Positions 7,655 to 16,926 of a stretch of DNA of 64,000 bases are shown here, in pieces. How positions within the stretch are numbered: the first letter of the stretch is position 1; every line of letters begins with the position of its first letter. A model generated the notes under the pieces. That model searched no databases. It was not told the DNA's origin and saw nothing but the letters and a program-made list of their open reading frames with translations. The stretch covers positions 146,030-210,029 of the forward strand of contig NZ_JAJNCT010000020.1 of assembly GCF_021026195.1 (NCBI RefSeq), read 5' to 3'. The position numbers and the translations under genes are program-made. The DNA comes from Comamonas koreensis. GTDB taxonomy: Bacteria > Pseudomonadota > Gammaproteobacteria > Burkholderiales > Burkholderiaceae_C.

Positions 7655-8809
7655 TCAGTAAGCGTGGCCGTTGCCGTCGTTGATGTCCTTGGCACTGACC
7701 TTGCCCCAGAGGACGGAGTAGACCCAGCTGGTGTAGGCCAGGATCAGCGGCATGAAGATGAGCGTGCAGACCAGCATGATGAACAAGGTCATGTGGCTGG
7801 ACGAGGAATCCCAGACCGTCAGGCTGAAGCGCGGATCCACGGACGAGGGCAGGATCATCGGGAACATCGAGGCACCCACCGTCAGGATGATGCCGGCAAT
7901 GCCCAGGCCGCTGGTGATCATCGCCAGGCCATCCTTGCGGGCGCGGATCAGCACGGCCGCCAGCAGGCAACCCAGTACGCCGAGAATGGGCGCAGCCATC
8001 GTCCAGGGGTGTTGCTGGTAGTTCTGCATCCAGGCGCCAGGGGCGTGGGCAGCGGTCTTGAACAGCGGGTTCGACGGGCCGGTGGTGTTCAGCACCGAGG
8101 TGATGCTGTAGCCATCGACAAACTTCCACAGCACGATACCGGCCAGCACAAACAGCACGGCAGTGACGACGGCCGAGATGCTGCCCACGGTGCGGGCCCG
8201 GGCGGCAATCGCACCTTCGGTCTTGATGCACAGCCAGGCCGCGCCATGCATCAGCAGCATGGTGACGGAGATCAGGCCAGCCAGGATCGCGAAGGGGTTG
8301 AGCAGGCCGAAGAAGCTGCCGTCGTAGTGGATGTAGAGCTCAGGCGTGAGGCGGAAGGGCACGCCCTGCAACACATTGCCCATGGCCACGCCGCAGATCA
8401 ACGCGGGGATGAAGCTGCCGGCAAACAGTGCCCAGTCCCAGCGGCTGCGCCAGGTGGGTGACTCGTTCTTGCTGCGGTACTTGAAGGCAACCGGGCGCAG
8501 GATCAGACCGATCAGGATCACGAACATGGCCAGGTAAAAGCCCGAGAAGGACACCGCATACAGCTGTGGCCAGGCGGCAAAGATGGCGCCACCGCCGAGC
8601 ACCAGCCAGACCTGGTTGCCTTCCCAGGTGGGGCCTACGGCGTTGATGATGACGCGGCGTTCCAGATCGTTCTTGCCCAGAAAGGGCAGCAGCATGCCGG
8701 TGCCCAGGTCAAAACCGTCCATCACGGCAAAGCCGATGAGCAGTACGCCCAGCAGCACCCACCAGATGACACGCAGGGTGTCGTAGTTCAAAAGTGTATG
8801 CAAGATCAT
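7655..8809 (-). CDS. cydB: Cytochrome bd ubiquinol oxidase subunit II
   Basis: A 384-aa integral membrane protein starting MILHTLLNYDTLRVIWW, with the family motif GFAVMDGFDLGTGMLLP near the N-terminus and about nine transmembrane segments. With CydA it forms the inner-membrane quinol oxidase used at low oxygen. The start at 8809 is set by a GGGAAAG ribosome site and by the family N-terminus; upstream in-frame codons overlap cydA. It starts 4 bases after the cydA stop codon. Confidence 0.96.
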   Translation of the reverse strand: MILHTLLNYDTLRVIWWVLLGVLLIGFAVMDGFDLGTGMLLPFLGKNDLERRVIINAVGPTWEGNQVWLVLGGGAIFAAWPQLYAVSFSGFYLAMFVILIGLILRPVAFKYRSKNESPTWRSRWDWALFAGSFIPALICGVAMGNVLQGVPFRLTPELYIHYDGSFFGLLNPFAILAGLISVTMLLMHGAAWLCIKTEGAIAARARTVGSISAVVTAVLFVLAGIVLWKFVDGYSITSVLNTTGPSNPLFKTAAHAPGAWMQNYQQHPWTMAAPILGVLGCLLAAVLIRARKDGLAMITSGLGIAGIILTVGASMFPMILPSSVDPRFSLTVWDSSSSHMTLFIMLVCTLIFMPLILAYTSWVYSVLWGKVSAKDINDGNGHAY

Positions 8810-8813
8810 GGTG

Positions 8814-10415
8814 TTACTTTCCCGAATAGGTAGGTTGTGCCGTGGCGATCGAGGCATAGCTCAGCGGCTGCGGGTCACGCTGCTCGGGCTCGAGCTCGGG
8901 GCCCTTTTGAATGGCCTTGAGCATCAGCTTCATCTCGATGATCAGCAGCACCGTGTACAGCGCCACAAAGCCCAGGATGGTGATCAGCAGGGTGGTCACG
9001 CCCAGGTTGGACGCGGCCACAGCGGTAGGCAGCACGCCTTCAATGATCCAGGGCTGGCGGCCGAACTCGGCCACAAACCAGCCGCACTCAATGGCGACCC
9101 AGGGCAGCGGGATCGACCAGACGGCCACCCACAGCAGCCAGCGGCGGTTTTCCAGCTGGTGGCGCGACGCGAGGTAGAAGAACACCGCCGTCAGCACGAT
9201 GAAGAACATGCCCAGCGCGACCATGATGCGGAAGGTCCAGAACAGTGGAGCCACCTGCGGAACCGTGTCCCAGGCCGCCTTGGCGATCTGCGCGTCGCTG
9301 GCCTGGCGTGGGTCATCGACATAACGCTTGAGCAGCAGCGCATAGCCCAGCGACTTGCCATTGGCCTCGAACTGCTCCTTGAGCTCGGGCGAGATCGTCG
9401 TCGTGGAGCCCGCTGCGCGGATCTTCTCCAGCGCGTCATAGGCCTTGATACCGTCGCGGATCAGCACCTCGGCATGCTTGACCAGGTCGTTGATGCCCTG
9501 CAGCTCGGTATCCAGCGAGCGGGTGCCGATCAGACCCATGGCCCATGGGATGTGGATGGCGTAATGGGTCTCGCGCGCTTCCTGGTCGGGAAAGCCGATG
9601 GCGGTGAAGGCGGCCGGCGCAGGCTCGGTCTCCCACATCGCTTCGATCGCGGCGAGCTTCATCTTCTGGTGTTCGCCCGACAGGTAGCCGGACTCGTCAC
9701 CGAGCACCACCACCGACAGCGAACCGGCCAGACCAAAGGCGGCAGCCACGGTCATCGACCGCTTGGCCAATGCCACATGGCGGCCCTTGAGCAGGTACCA
9801 GGCCGACACGCCCAGCACAAAGATGGCCGCGCAGACATAACCGGCAGAGACGGTGTGCACAAACTTGGCCTGCGCCACCGGGTTGGTCAGCACGGCAGCG
9901 AAGTCATTGACCTCCATGCGCATGGTCTGCGGGTTGAAGACGGCACCCACGGGGTTCTGCATCCAGCCGTTGGCGATCAGAATCCACAGCGCCGACAGGT
10001 TGGTGCCGAGGGCGGTGAGCCAGGTGACGATCAAGTGCTTGACCGGCGAGAGCTTGTCCCAGCCGAAGAAGAACAGACCGACAAAGGTCGCCTCCAGGAA
10101 GAAGGCCATCAGCCCTTCGATGGCCAGCGGGGCGCCAAAGATATCGCCCACATAGTGGCTGTAGTAGCTCCAGTTCATGCCGAACTGGAACTCCATCACC
10201 AGGCCGGTGGCCACGCCGATGGCGAAGTTGATGCCAAAGAGCACACCCCAGAACTTGGTCATCTGGCGCCAGATGACGCGCCGCGTCATCACATAGACCG
10301 TCTCCATGATGGCGATCAGCATGGACAGCCCCAGGGTCAGAGGTACGAAGAGAAAGTGGTACAGGGCTGTGAGTGCAAACTGCAATCTTGATAGCCCGAC
10401 GATGTCGAGATCCAT
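8814..10415 (-). CDS. cydA: Cytochrome bd ubiquinol oxidase subunit I
   Basis: A 533-aa membrane protein. The N-terminus (LSRLQFALTALYHFLFVPLT) carries His20, equivalent to the haem ligand His19 of E. coli CydA. The long Q-loop around ETHYAIHIPWAMGLIGTRSL is present, so this is true CydA and not the short-loop CioA type. GRQPW is conserved near residue ~450. It oxidises quinol and reduces oxygen to water with no proton pumping. The start at 10415 has a GGAAGGA ribosome site; codons further upstream run into the cydC end. Confidence 0.96.
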   Translation of the reverse strand: MDLDIVGLSRLQFALTALYHFLFVPLTLGLSMLIAIMETVYVMTRRVIWRQMTKFWGVLFGINFAIGVATGLVMEFQFGMNWSYYSHYVGDIFGAPLAIEGLMAFFLEATFVGLFFFGWDKLSPVKHLIVTWLTALGTNLSALWILIANGWMQNPVGAVFNPQTMRMEVNDFAAVLTNPVAQAKFVHTVSAGYVCAAIFVLGVSAWYLLKGRHVALAKRSMTVAAAFGLAGSLSVVVLGDESGYLSGEHQKMKLAAIEAMWETEPAPAAFTAIGFPDQEARETHYAIHIPWAMGLIGTRSLDTELQGINDLVKHAEVLIRDGIKAYDALEKIRAAGSTTTISPELKEQFEANGKSLGYALLLKRYVDDPRQASDAQIAKAAWDTVPQVAPLFWTFRIMVALGMFFIVLTAVFFYLASRHQLENRRWLLWVAVWSIPLPWVAIECGWFVAEFGRQPWIIEGVLPTAVAASNLGVTTLLITILGFVALYTVLLIIEMKLMLKAIQKGPELEPEQRDPQPLSYASIATAQPTYSGK

Positions 10416-10509
10416 GAACTGGTCCTTCCGTGTTGTAAGTGCTCGATCTGGTAGAAAAACTACGTGGGTTCCAAACTGACAAATCCGTGGCTTGCGCAGG
10501 CGGCGGGGG

Positions 10510-12231
10510 CTAGCCAGGCCGCAATCGCTGCAGCAGTGCTTCAAACTCCGCCGTGCCCTTGCGCGCTTGCGCCAATCCTCCTTGCAAGGGGGCGATCCAA
10601 ACAATGCGGTCGGCGTGGCGCGCCTCGCGCTGCAAATGGCTGGCCATCACGATGGCGCTGCGGCCGCTGGCTGCGCGCTGGGCATGCCATTGCGCCAACG
10701 TGTTCATCACCTGGGCAGCGGTCTGGCGGTCCAGGCCTTCAGTGGGCTCGTCCAGCAAGCGCAAGGGGGCTGGGTGCAGCAGCAGGCGGGCAAGGGTCAG
10801 GCGGCGCGATTCGCCCCCCGACAGGCCTGCGCCCTGGCTGCCCAGCGGCGTGTTCAGTTGTTGGGGCAGTGCGCGGATGACGTCGGCCAGGCCTGCCGTT
10901 TGCAGCGCGTCCCACAGCTGCGCGTCGCTGGCGTCAGGCCGGCCCAGGCGCAGGTTGGCGGCCACGCTGGCCTGGAACAGCTCTGTGCGTTGGGGCAGGC
11001 TGGCGCAGGGCGCCCGCAGCACCTGGCCGGCGCTGGGCGCCAGGTCACCAGCGATCAGTGCCATCAGGCTGGATTTGCCAGCGCCGCTGGGCCCTGCCAG
11101 CACCAGCCATTCGCCATCGGCCACCTGCAGATCGATCTGCTGCAGCAAGGCGCTGGCACTGCCCGGGTGCTGCAGGCGGACCGCTTGCATGTCAACGGCC
11201 AGGCCGGTAGCAGGTGCTTGGGCTTCGCCGGAGTGGGTGTCGACAGCGTCATCGAGCAGCGGTGCAATGCGGCGCGCAGCGAGCAAGGTGCGGCCCGCTT
11301 CCATCGCGCCCCGGCGGATATGGACGAGAGGCTCCAGCGCTGCCAGCAGCAGCAAGGTGGCCAGCGCGGCAACGGGCGCGCCAATTTCACCCTTCTGGGC
11401 CAGCCAGGCGGCGCAGAGCAAGGCGGCTGCGGTGGCCAGGTGGCCCAGCATGGCCATCGCGACGGCGACCCCCGATTCCAGCCGATTCAGACGGATATCG
11501 GCAGCAAACTGCTGGCGCTCTGCCGCAGCAATGCGCGCCATCTGGCGGGGCAGGGTGCCGGCCATCACGAGCTCGGTCTGCGCGCCGACGGCATCAATCA
11601 CCTGGGCCCGCAACTGCTCGCCGGCAAAGCTGCGGCGCAGCGCGGTCATAAAACCGTAGCGCATGCACCAGGCCACGCATGCTAGGCCACCTGCCAGCAC
11701 CATGGCGCCGACCAGCAATCCGCTTTGCCAGTTCAAAAAGATCGTCAACGCCAAGGCCGTGACGCAGGCGCTCACCAGCAGCGAGACGGCCGGGGTCAGC
11801 AAGCGCAGGTAGACGGCGTCCAGCGCATCGATATCGGCGGTAAGGCGGTGCAGCAGGCGGGCAGGGCGCTGGCGCAGTGCCAATGCGGTATCGGCGGCGG
11901 CGAGGCGCGAGAACAGCTGCACCCGCAGGGCAGCCAGCACGCGCAAGGTGGCATCGTGGGTCACCACCCGTTCGCTGTAGCGTGCGCCGGTGCGCAGCAT
12001 CGAGAAAAAGCGCACTCCGGCACCGGGCGCGAATACATCAAACACCACGGCCGTGGCGGTAGAGAGACCCGCCACATAGGCAGCCGTGAGGAACCAGCCC
12101 GACAGACCCAGCAGCGCCATGCCGGCGCACACGGTGATGGCAGCGAGCAAGCTGCCCAGCAGCAGGCGCCGGCGGTAGGGCGATTGCGCAAACAGCTGAA
12201 CAATGGGGCGCAGCGCGTTCCAGGCCATCAT
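10510..12231 (-). CDS. cydC: Heterodimeric ABC exporter subunit CydC
   Basis: A 573-aa ABC transporter half. The N-terminal ~300 residues are a six-helix exporter domain. The nucleotide-binding domain has Walker A GPSGAGKSS, the ABC signature LSGGES and Walker B LRLLDEP. With CydD it transports reduced thiols (glutathione/cysteine) and haem-related ligands to the periplasm and is needed for cytochrome bd assembly. Its start overlaps the cydD stop (ATGA), so the pair is translationally coupled. Confidence 0.92.
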   Translation of the reverse strand: MMAWNALRPIVQLFAQSPYRRRLLLGSLLAAITVCAGMALLGLSGWFLTAAYVAGLSTATAVVFDVFAPGAGVRFFSMLRTGARYSERVVTHDATLRVLAALRVQLFSRLAAADTALALRQRPARLLHRLTADIDALDAVYLRLLTPAVSLLVSACVTALALTIFLNWQSGLLVGAMVLAGGLACVAWCMRYGFMTALRRSFAGEQLRAQVIDAVGAQTELVMAGTLPRQMARIAAAERQQFAADIRLNRLESGVAVAMAMLGHLATAAALLCAAWLAQKGEIGAPVAALATLLLLAALEPLVHIRRGAMEAGRTLLAARRIAPLLDDAVDTHSGEAQAPATGLAVDMQAVRLQHPGSASALLQQIDLQVADGEWLVLAGPSGAGKSSLMALIAGDLAPSAGQVLRAPCASLPQRTELFQASVAANLRLGRPDASDAQLWDALQTAGLADVIRALPQQLNTPLGSQGAGLSGGESRRLTLARLLLHPAPLRLLDEPTEGLDRQTAAQVMNTLAQWHAQRAASGRSAIVMASHLQREARHADRIVWIAPLQGGLAQARKGTAEFEALLQRLRPG

Positions 12232-13958
12232 GCGATGCTCCTCATGGCGGCGGGCAGGCCGGTGGCAATGGGTGGTTGGCTGCCATCGAGCGACAGCACC
12301 CGGTCCATGCAGGCGGCCAGCAGCGGATCATGGGTGGCCACGACCAGGGTGGCGCCGCGCGCTGCCAACGCCAGCAGGCCCTGGCGTACAAACTGGGCGG
12401 TCTCGGCATCCAGGTGGGCCGTCGGTTCATCGGCCAGCACCAGACGGCAGCCGGGCGTGGCAGCCGCGCGTGCCAGGGTCAGGCGCAAGGCCTCGCCACC
12501 CGACAGGCCCAGGCCGCCATCGCCCACCACCGTATTGCCGCGCAAGGCCAGCACAGGGCCGAGCGCTGCGCGCTGCACTGCTTGCTGCAGTGCGGCGTCG
12601 TCGATATCGCGGCCCAGGCGGATGTTGTCCACCAGGCTGGCAGCCAGCACATGGGGCTTTTGTGCGACCCAGGCCATGCCGCTGCGCAGGCTGTCTGCAT
12701 AGGCTGGATCCATGGCTTGGCCATCGATGAGGATGCTGCCCGCGCTGGGCGCTGCCAGGCCTGCGATCAGCGCCATGACGGTAGATTTGCCGCTGCCGCT
12801 TTCTCCCCACAGCGCCACGCGCTCGCCAGCGCCAATCTCTGCGCTGAAGGCTTGGACCACCAGCGGACTCTGGGTGCTGTATTGAAAGCTGAGGTCCTGG
12901 ATCGTCAGCGCAGCAGCCGTTGTCTTGGGGGCGCTGGCAGCGCTGTCTGGGTGCCCATTACCAGTACCCACCAACTGCGGGCCAGGCTGCTGCAGCGCTT
13001 GCAGCGCGTCCAGCGCAGCGACACCGGCTGCCTTGTCATGCCATACCGCAGACAGCTCGCGCAGCGGCTCAAAAAACGCGGGGGCCAGCAGCAGCACGAA
13101 CAGGGCCTGGGCGAGGCCCAAGGTACCGCCCCAGCTGCCAAACGGGATCTGGCCCAGCAAATGAAAGCCGACATAGACAGCGACCAGGGCCACGCCCAAC
13201 GCAGAGAACAGCTCCAGCACCGCAGAGGACAGGAACGCAATCTTGAGCACCGCCATGGTGTTGGCGCGCAGCTGCTCTGCCGTACGGGCCAGCTGCTGGG
13301 CCACCTGGGCGACGGCGCCCAGTCCGCGAATACTGGCTAAGCCCTGCAGGCGATCGAGCAAGAACTGGTTCAGGTTGCCAACATCCTGCAGATGCTTTTT
13401 GCTGGCCGCCTCGGCCCGCCAGCCCACCAGCGCCATAAAGATGGGGATCAGGGGCGCAGCCACCAGCAGCACCAGGCCAGCGACCCAGGACAGGCTGAAC
13501 ACGCAGACCAGGATGACCAGCGGCACCACCATGACCTTGGTGCGCGCCGTGGTGTAACGGGCAAAGTAGGGCGTGATGTGGTCAGCCTGCTCGTTGAGCA
13601 CACTGGCCGCCAACCCGGCCGATGGGCGCTGTGGGTGCAAGGGCGAGTGCAGCGCCAGGGCCTGCAATGCCTGCAGCCGCAGCAGCTGCGTGTGGGCGCG
13701 CGCCGCTGCAAAAGCCCGGCGCAGGCCATAGCCATCCACCAGGGCCCGCAGCAAACCCAGCGCCAGGAACACGGCGCAAGCCTTGGCCAGCGCCGACCAG
13801 TCCGCTTGCTGGTGAATCGCCTCAATCCCCCAGGCAATCACCGCCGCTTGTGGCAACCACAGCAAGGCCGCGAGCACCTGCCACCACGCTCCCTGCGCAG
13901 AGGGGCGCGATGCCACAGCAGAGCTGCTGGTGGAGGGGGTTGCACGGATGGATGGCAT
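12228..13958 (-). CDS. cydD: Heterodimeric ABC exporter subunit CydD
   Basis: A 576-aa protein with an N-terminal transmembrane exporter domain and a C-terminal nucleotide-binding domain: Walker A GESGSGKST, signature LSGGEA, Walker B LVLADEPT, H-loop THD. It is the first gene of cydD-cydC-cydA-cydB-cydX, all on the minus strand with short gaps. The AT-rich upstream region holds a GTATCT-CCA-AGATAC dyad that could regulate the whole operon. Confidence 0.92.
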   Translation of the reverse strand: MPSIRATPSTSSSAVASRPSAQGAWWQVLAALLWLPQAAVIAWGIEAIHQQADWSALAKACAVFLALGLLRALVDGYGLRRAFAAARAHTQLLRLQALQALALHSPLHPQRPSAGLAASVLNEQADHITPYFARYTTARTKVMVVPLVILVCVFSLSWVAGLVLLVAAPLIPIFMALVGWRAEAASKKHLQDVGNLNQFLLDRLQGLASIRGLGAVAQVAQQLARTAEQLRANTMAVLKIAFLSSAVLELFSALGVALVAVYVGFHLLGQIPFGSWGGTLGLAQALFVLLLAPAFFEPLRELSAVWHDKAAGVAALDALQALQQPGPQLVGTGNGHPDSAASAPKTTAAALTIQDLSFQYSTQSPLVVQAFSAEIGAGERVALWGESGSGKSTVMALIAGLAAPSAGSILIDGQAMDPAYADSLRSGMAWVAQKPHVLAASLVDNIRLGRDIDDAALQQAVQRAALGPVLALRGNTVVGDGGLGLSGGEALRLTLARAAATPGCRLVLADEPTAHLDAETAQFVRQGLLALAARGATLVVATHDPLLAACMDRVLSLDGSQPPIATGLPAAMRSIA

Positions 13959-13998
13959 GGAGGCGACTTTTTAGTTTTCAGAAATTCTTGAAAGTATT

Positions 13999-14013
13999 GT
14001 ATCTCCAAGATAC
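13999..14013. promoter_or_regulatory. Dyad GTATCT-CCA-AGATAC upstream of cydD (candidate operator)
   Basis: A perfect 6+6 inverted repeat with 3-base spacing lies 41 bases upstream of the cydD start in AT-rich promoter-like DNA. Outer bases extend the symmetry partly (AAGTAT...ATACTT over 13992-14015). It does not fit an FNR box (TTGAT-N4-ATCAA) or a classical NsrR box. The regulator is unknown. Confidence 0.45.
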
Positions 14014-14020
14014 TTATTAA

Positions 14021-14836
14021 TTCAATTTATCGAATACCTGATAAGGGCAATGTTGATCGAATGCGCGGGACTCCTCGGTCGATGCATCGGTGTCAGATGC
14101 TACGAAATTGAGAGCGTTAAGGTCTTTGAATGCTTGGGTTATGCACAAACTTCCACAAACCTGAACGCCTTACGTTCTGGCTGCTGCACGGTGTTTCTGG
14201 CCCGCTTTGCCAAACGCTTGAGCCGATTGTGTTGCCTAGAGTGTGAACAGAGCTTGCTGTAAGTCAAGAACAGTGCGGGTTCTCCCTAGGGGGTGGGATG
14301 GGAGAGATGGGGCGTTGTTTGGGGGCGACTGGAATCGTCGCTAGCTGGCAAAACTAGGGAAAAGGGTCTGGGTGCGCGCATGGCGAAGGCTGCTCGTTCA
14401 GGATTGAGTGACGAACGCTCCAGATGGCAGTGACCGTTGCTTTTGGAAACCAAGTGGGAGAGGTATCCCAAGCTTAGAAAGTTGCTAGTTCTAGAAAAGT
14501 AGAAGGTTTTGTATGGCAGAGCAAGTTGAAGCCAAGTAGCTCAATAACGTGCATCTAGCAGACGTACCAAGCGCAATTTCAAGGTTCTCTCACCGCAAGA
14601 TTGGATAGAGATCGGTGCTCGTCTTCTTAGCGGATCTCCGAAGCTGCCCAAAATCTTGCAATTTTTTGTGAAGCAGATTGTTTGGATAGAAATATTTAGC
14701 AGAGCAATGATTATCTCGAATTGTCGGAATTCATGAATAAATTAGACTTTTAGCGTTTGCTGATTTTGGACGGAAATGCGCTTGGCGCCAAGGTCTGCAA
14801 AAATTCACAGCTGCTTCATTTTGAGAGGATGGAAAA
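14021..14836. other. 815-bp region without recognisable genes
   Basis: The stretch between the cyd promoter and the metallopeptidase gene is lower in GC than its surroundings, especially after 14500. Short ORFs (for example 14050-14262 plus and 14286-14471 minus) have no recognisable sequence, ribosome site or neighbour linkage. It may be decayed accessory DNA at the left end of the island. Confidence 0.5.
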
Positions 14837-15628
14837 TTGGTGTACTTTAAAATTCCAGGGCCGCTCGGCGTGCGTGAGCATAGCAATAACCACGATGGGC
14901 CGTTCATTAGTAAATTCTTCCACAATGGCGTTCATCAAGCTCCTAGTCATGGCTTTGATGGTGCAGTGGGGGCTCCATATTTTTCAACGCCGTTAGCTAA
15001 CAAAGTAACAAATTCAGATATTGCTGCTGGATTAATGTGCGAAGAGCTGAGTGAAGCAGAATTTTCAGTGCTAGTGATGGCTCTTTGCAAAGATGCAATT
15101 GTCCTTGCGGAGCAAAGGCAGGCAGAGCTTCAACGCTGGGATGCCGCGGCAAAAAAGCGTACGTGGATTTGGTTTAACTCTTCAAGCGAAGAGCTAAGAG
15201 ATTTTTTGCTTAAGGGTATTGCCGCAACCATTGTAAGCTTACGAGCGCTAAGGGCGAAAGATTTCGTTCAGTATTCAGAGGAAAATATCAAGCTGGGTTC
15301 ATGCCACGGATCGGTCGTTGATCCTGAGGCAGCAGCATCGGTTTGTCCAGTGGATGTCGCTAACAAGAGGATAATGATCGCGCCAAAATTTTGTGGTCTG
15401 AGCAGAGATAAAAGAAATCCATACAACGGAGAGATCGGAGATGGAGATAGTCAACTTTTGACGCTGGTGCATGAAGTCACCCATTTTAAAGATGTGTTTG
15501 GCTCAAATGATAATTTCTATAGTACTTTTAGATCTATTAAATACGTAGAAGATCCTGGCATTCGATTTAACGCAGATAGTCTTGCGGCATACATTATCGG
15601 GACCAATCCGCGACAGGAGCGCTATTGA
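14837..15628 (+). CDS. M35/aspzincin-type metallopeptidase domain protein, toxin-effector candidate
   Basis: A 263-aa protein, AT-rich relative to the core genome. The C-terminal half carries the zinc motif HEVTH (212-216) in LTLVHEVTHFKDVFG, followed by GSNDNFY, matching the GTxDxxY aspzincin motif, and NADSLAAYI, matching the M35 NADN-YF region. The preceding RTWIWFNSSSEE and RIMIAPKFCG also fit the M35 fold. There is no signal peptide. Similar domains occur in polymorphic toxins and type VI effectors; no secretion marker (PAAR, VgrG, Rhs) is visible in the window. The start is TTG at 14837 or GTG at 14840, with GAGAGG 8-11 bases upstream; a stop at 14822 excludes longer forms. It overlaps the next gene, supporting an effector/immunity pair. 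Confidence 0.72.
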   Translation: MVYFKIPGPLGVREHSNNHDGPFISKFFHNGVHQAPSHGFDGAVGAPYFSTPLANKVTNSDIAAGLMCEELSEAEFSVLVMALCKDAIVLAEQRQAELQRWDAAAKKRTWIWFNSSSEELRDFLLKGIAATIVSLRALRAKDFVQYSEENIKLGSCHGSVVDPEAAASVCPVDVANKRIMIAPKFCGLSRDKRNPYNGEIGDGDSQLLTLVHEVTHFKDVFGSNDNFYSTFRSIKYVEDPGIRFNADSLAAYIIGTNPRQERY

Positions 15629-16080
15629 TGTTTAATTTAACTTATTTGCGAAGAAATGCGGCATTTGCATTGTTATTTACTTTTGGGGTGTCAAGTTCTG
15701 CATATGCCTGCTCATTGACTGGGCTGCAGCATGAGGTGAAATTCGATGGTGATGAGCCTACTTTAGGTAAAGAAGAAGCTGTGGCTCTTGTCCAATGGTT
15801 TGCGCACCAAAGAGATCTCAGACGCTATGACGGAATTGACATTGTTTCAATGTATCCCAAGGGTAATAAAAAATTAGCTGAGGTCTCTAGAAAAAGAATG
15901 CAAAATATCTCGAGTCTCATAGATTCTATGAATGTCGATAGAATATCCGTAGCGTTTACAATAAGCGAGGGTCGACAGGACGCGTTGGGCCCCGTTGGGT
16001 ATGTTTACCACGAAGTTCTGGTGGTAATGTCGCCTTCATGTACTAGGGCTGGAACCTGCTGTAATATCCGTGTTAACTAA
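15628..16080 (+). CDS. Small exported protein coupled to the metallopeptidase (putative immunity protein)
   Basis: A 150-aa protein with an N-terminal signal peptide (hydrophobic AFALLFTFGVSSSAYA, then Cys), so it is periplasmic or possibly a lipoprotein with a non-standard lipobox. The mature part is about 120 residues with CTRAGTCC near the C-terminus. The ATG overlaps the toxin stop (TGATG), and AGGAG lies 8 bases upstream. Tight coupling to a metallopeptidase and periplasmic location fit an immunity protein against a toxin acting in the periplasm. The family is not recognised. Confidence 0.6.
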   Translation: MFNLTYLRRNAAFALLFTFGVSSSAYACSLTGLQHEVKFDGDEPTLGKEEAVALVQWFAHQRDLRRYDGIDIVSMYPKGNKKLAEVSRKRMQNISSLIDSMNVDRISVAFTISEGRQDALGPVGYVYHEVLVVMSPSCTRAGTCCNIRVN

Positions 16081-16118
16081 AGAGAATAAATGCGAAAATT
16101 TGTACCTGACGCGATAAA

Positions 16119-16331
16119 TTGATAGTTTTTGGAAACGTTGAAAATCTTTTATTTCAATTAATGGCTGAGGCTAAAGCGATATTTCTCGATGCTGAATTAG
16201 GTGTAATACAAAGATTTATTTATTTTGCCGAATATGGCTCGGCATTAGAAGCGGTAATTGCTATTTATTTGTGGAAAGGGAGGTTTATTAGTCCTAAGAC
16301 TCTTAATTTGATTGAGTGTCTAGGGGCGTGA
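16119..16331 (+). CDS. Small immunity-like protein (MafI-like), possibly degenerate
   Basis: A 70-aa ORF whose C-terminal half (RFIYFAEYGSALEAVIAIYL, then ISPKTLNLIECLG) follows the pattern of MafI-family immunity proteins (GEYGLALE ... IS...Y.LI). The first codon is TTG without a ribosome site. A better-placed ATG with AGAGA at 16090 is in another frame and stops after 10 codons, so a frameshift near 16115 may have damaged the gene. It lies in the AT-rich island after the toxin/immunity pair. Confidence 0.35.
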   Translation: MIVFGNVENLLFQLMAEAKAIFLDAELGVIQRFIYFAEYGSALEAVIAIYLWKGRFISPKTLNLIECLGA

Positions 16332-16503
16332 TGCCAATGGAGACCAAATATTTACTCAAGGATATGTTAAGCAATTAGAGGTGGGTTGATTGCGAATACC
16401 TGGGAAGATTTGCTGAATTGCTTGGGTTGGATTTTTTACGTTAAACGATTTGATTGCATTAAATTATATTGATCATATTTAAAAATTAATTGACTTTGTA
16501 AAA

Positions 16504-16778
16504 ATGACATACGTTTGTAATTTTTTTATACAAACTCTTCTTCCAGCGCTGTATTATTGGTATTAGAGCCTTGGGCGGAAGAGGTATTACTTGCTTCTGG
16601 GGTTGCTGCGAAAGTCACTGGGGAAGGTGGTTTGGTTGGTTCCACTTTCGAGCTTGAGCAGTTAGATGGTCGATTGATTGTGTATGCATGGCCGGATTCG
16701 ATAGCGTCGATCCAAATTTCATACATATCTCATTGCAGATGCGTGCCTTTGCAATTCAAATTTTTCATCGGGCTCTAG
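16504..16778 (+). pseudogene. Remnant of a small immunity-like gene, apparent frameshift
   Basis: The frame from ~16530 reads VLLVLEPWAEEVLLASG, then KVTGEGG and GRLIVYAWPDSIASIQI, which looks like a real small beta-rich protein of the LEPWGEEY...GWPGS type often seen beside toxin genes. An ATG at 16504 is in a different frame, and a run of seven T (16521-16527) lies between, so a one-base slip in the T-run would join the two. As it stands the gene is broken or starts at a poor TTG (16557). Flanking bases 16332-16503 and 16779-16926 are AT-rich with nothing recognisable. Confidence 0.3.
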
Positions 16779-16926
16779 ATGCATGCATGAGTGAAAGGCG
16801 CCTGGCTAACACGTTTAAGAAGATGCAATAATATATGCGCAGGATAGTAGGAAGATAGGATGGAAGTATTTATCGCGGTGTGCGTGACGTCATTGGATAT
16901 ATTGATTAGGATGGTGGTGTTGAAAT

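Noticed and set aside
8808..10391. Long plus-strand ORF opposite cydA
   Set aside because: Composition is His/Gln/Arg-rich shadow; cydA on the minus strand is unambiguous.
13999..14050. FNR or NsrR box at cydD
   Set aside because: TTGATCGAATG near 14052 lacks the second FNR half-site, and the dyad spacing does not fit NsrR.
14050..14262. 70-aa ORF between the cyd operon and the island
   Set aside because: No ribosome site, no recognisable sequence and an unusual Cys/Leu composition; treated as non-coding.
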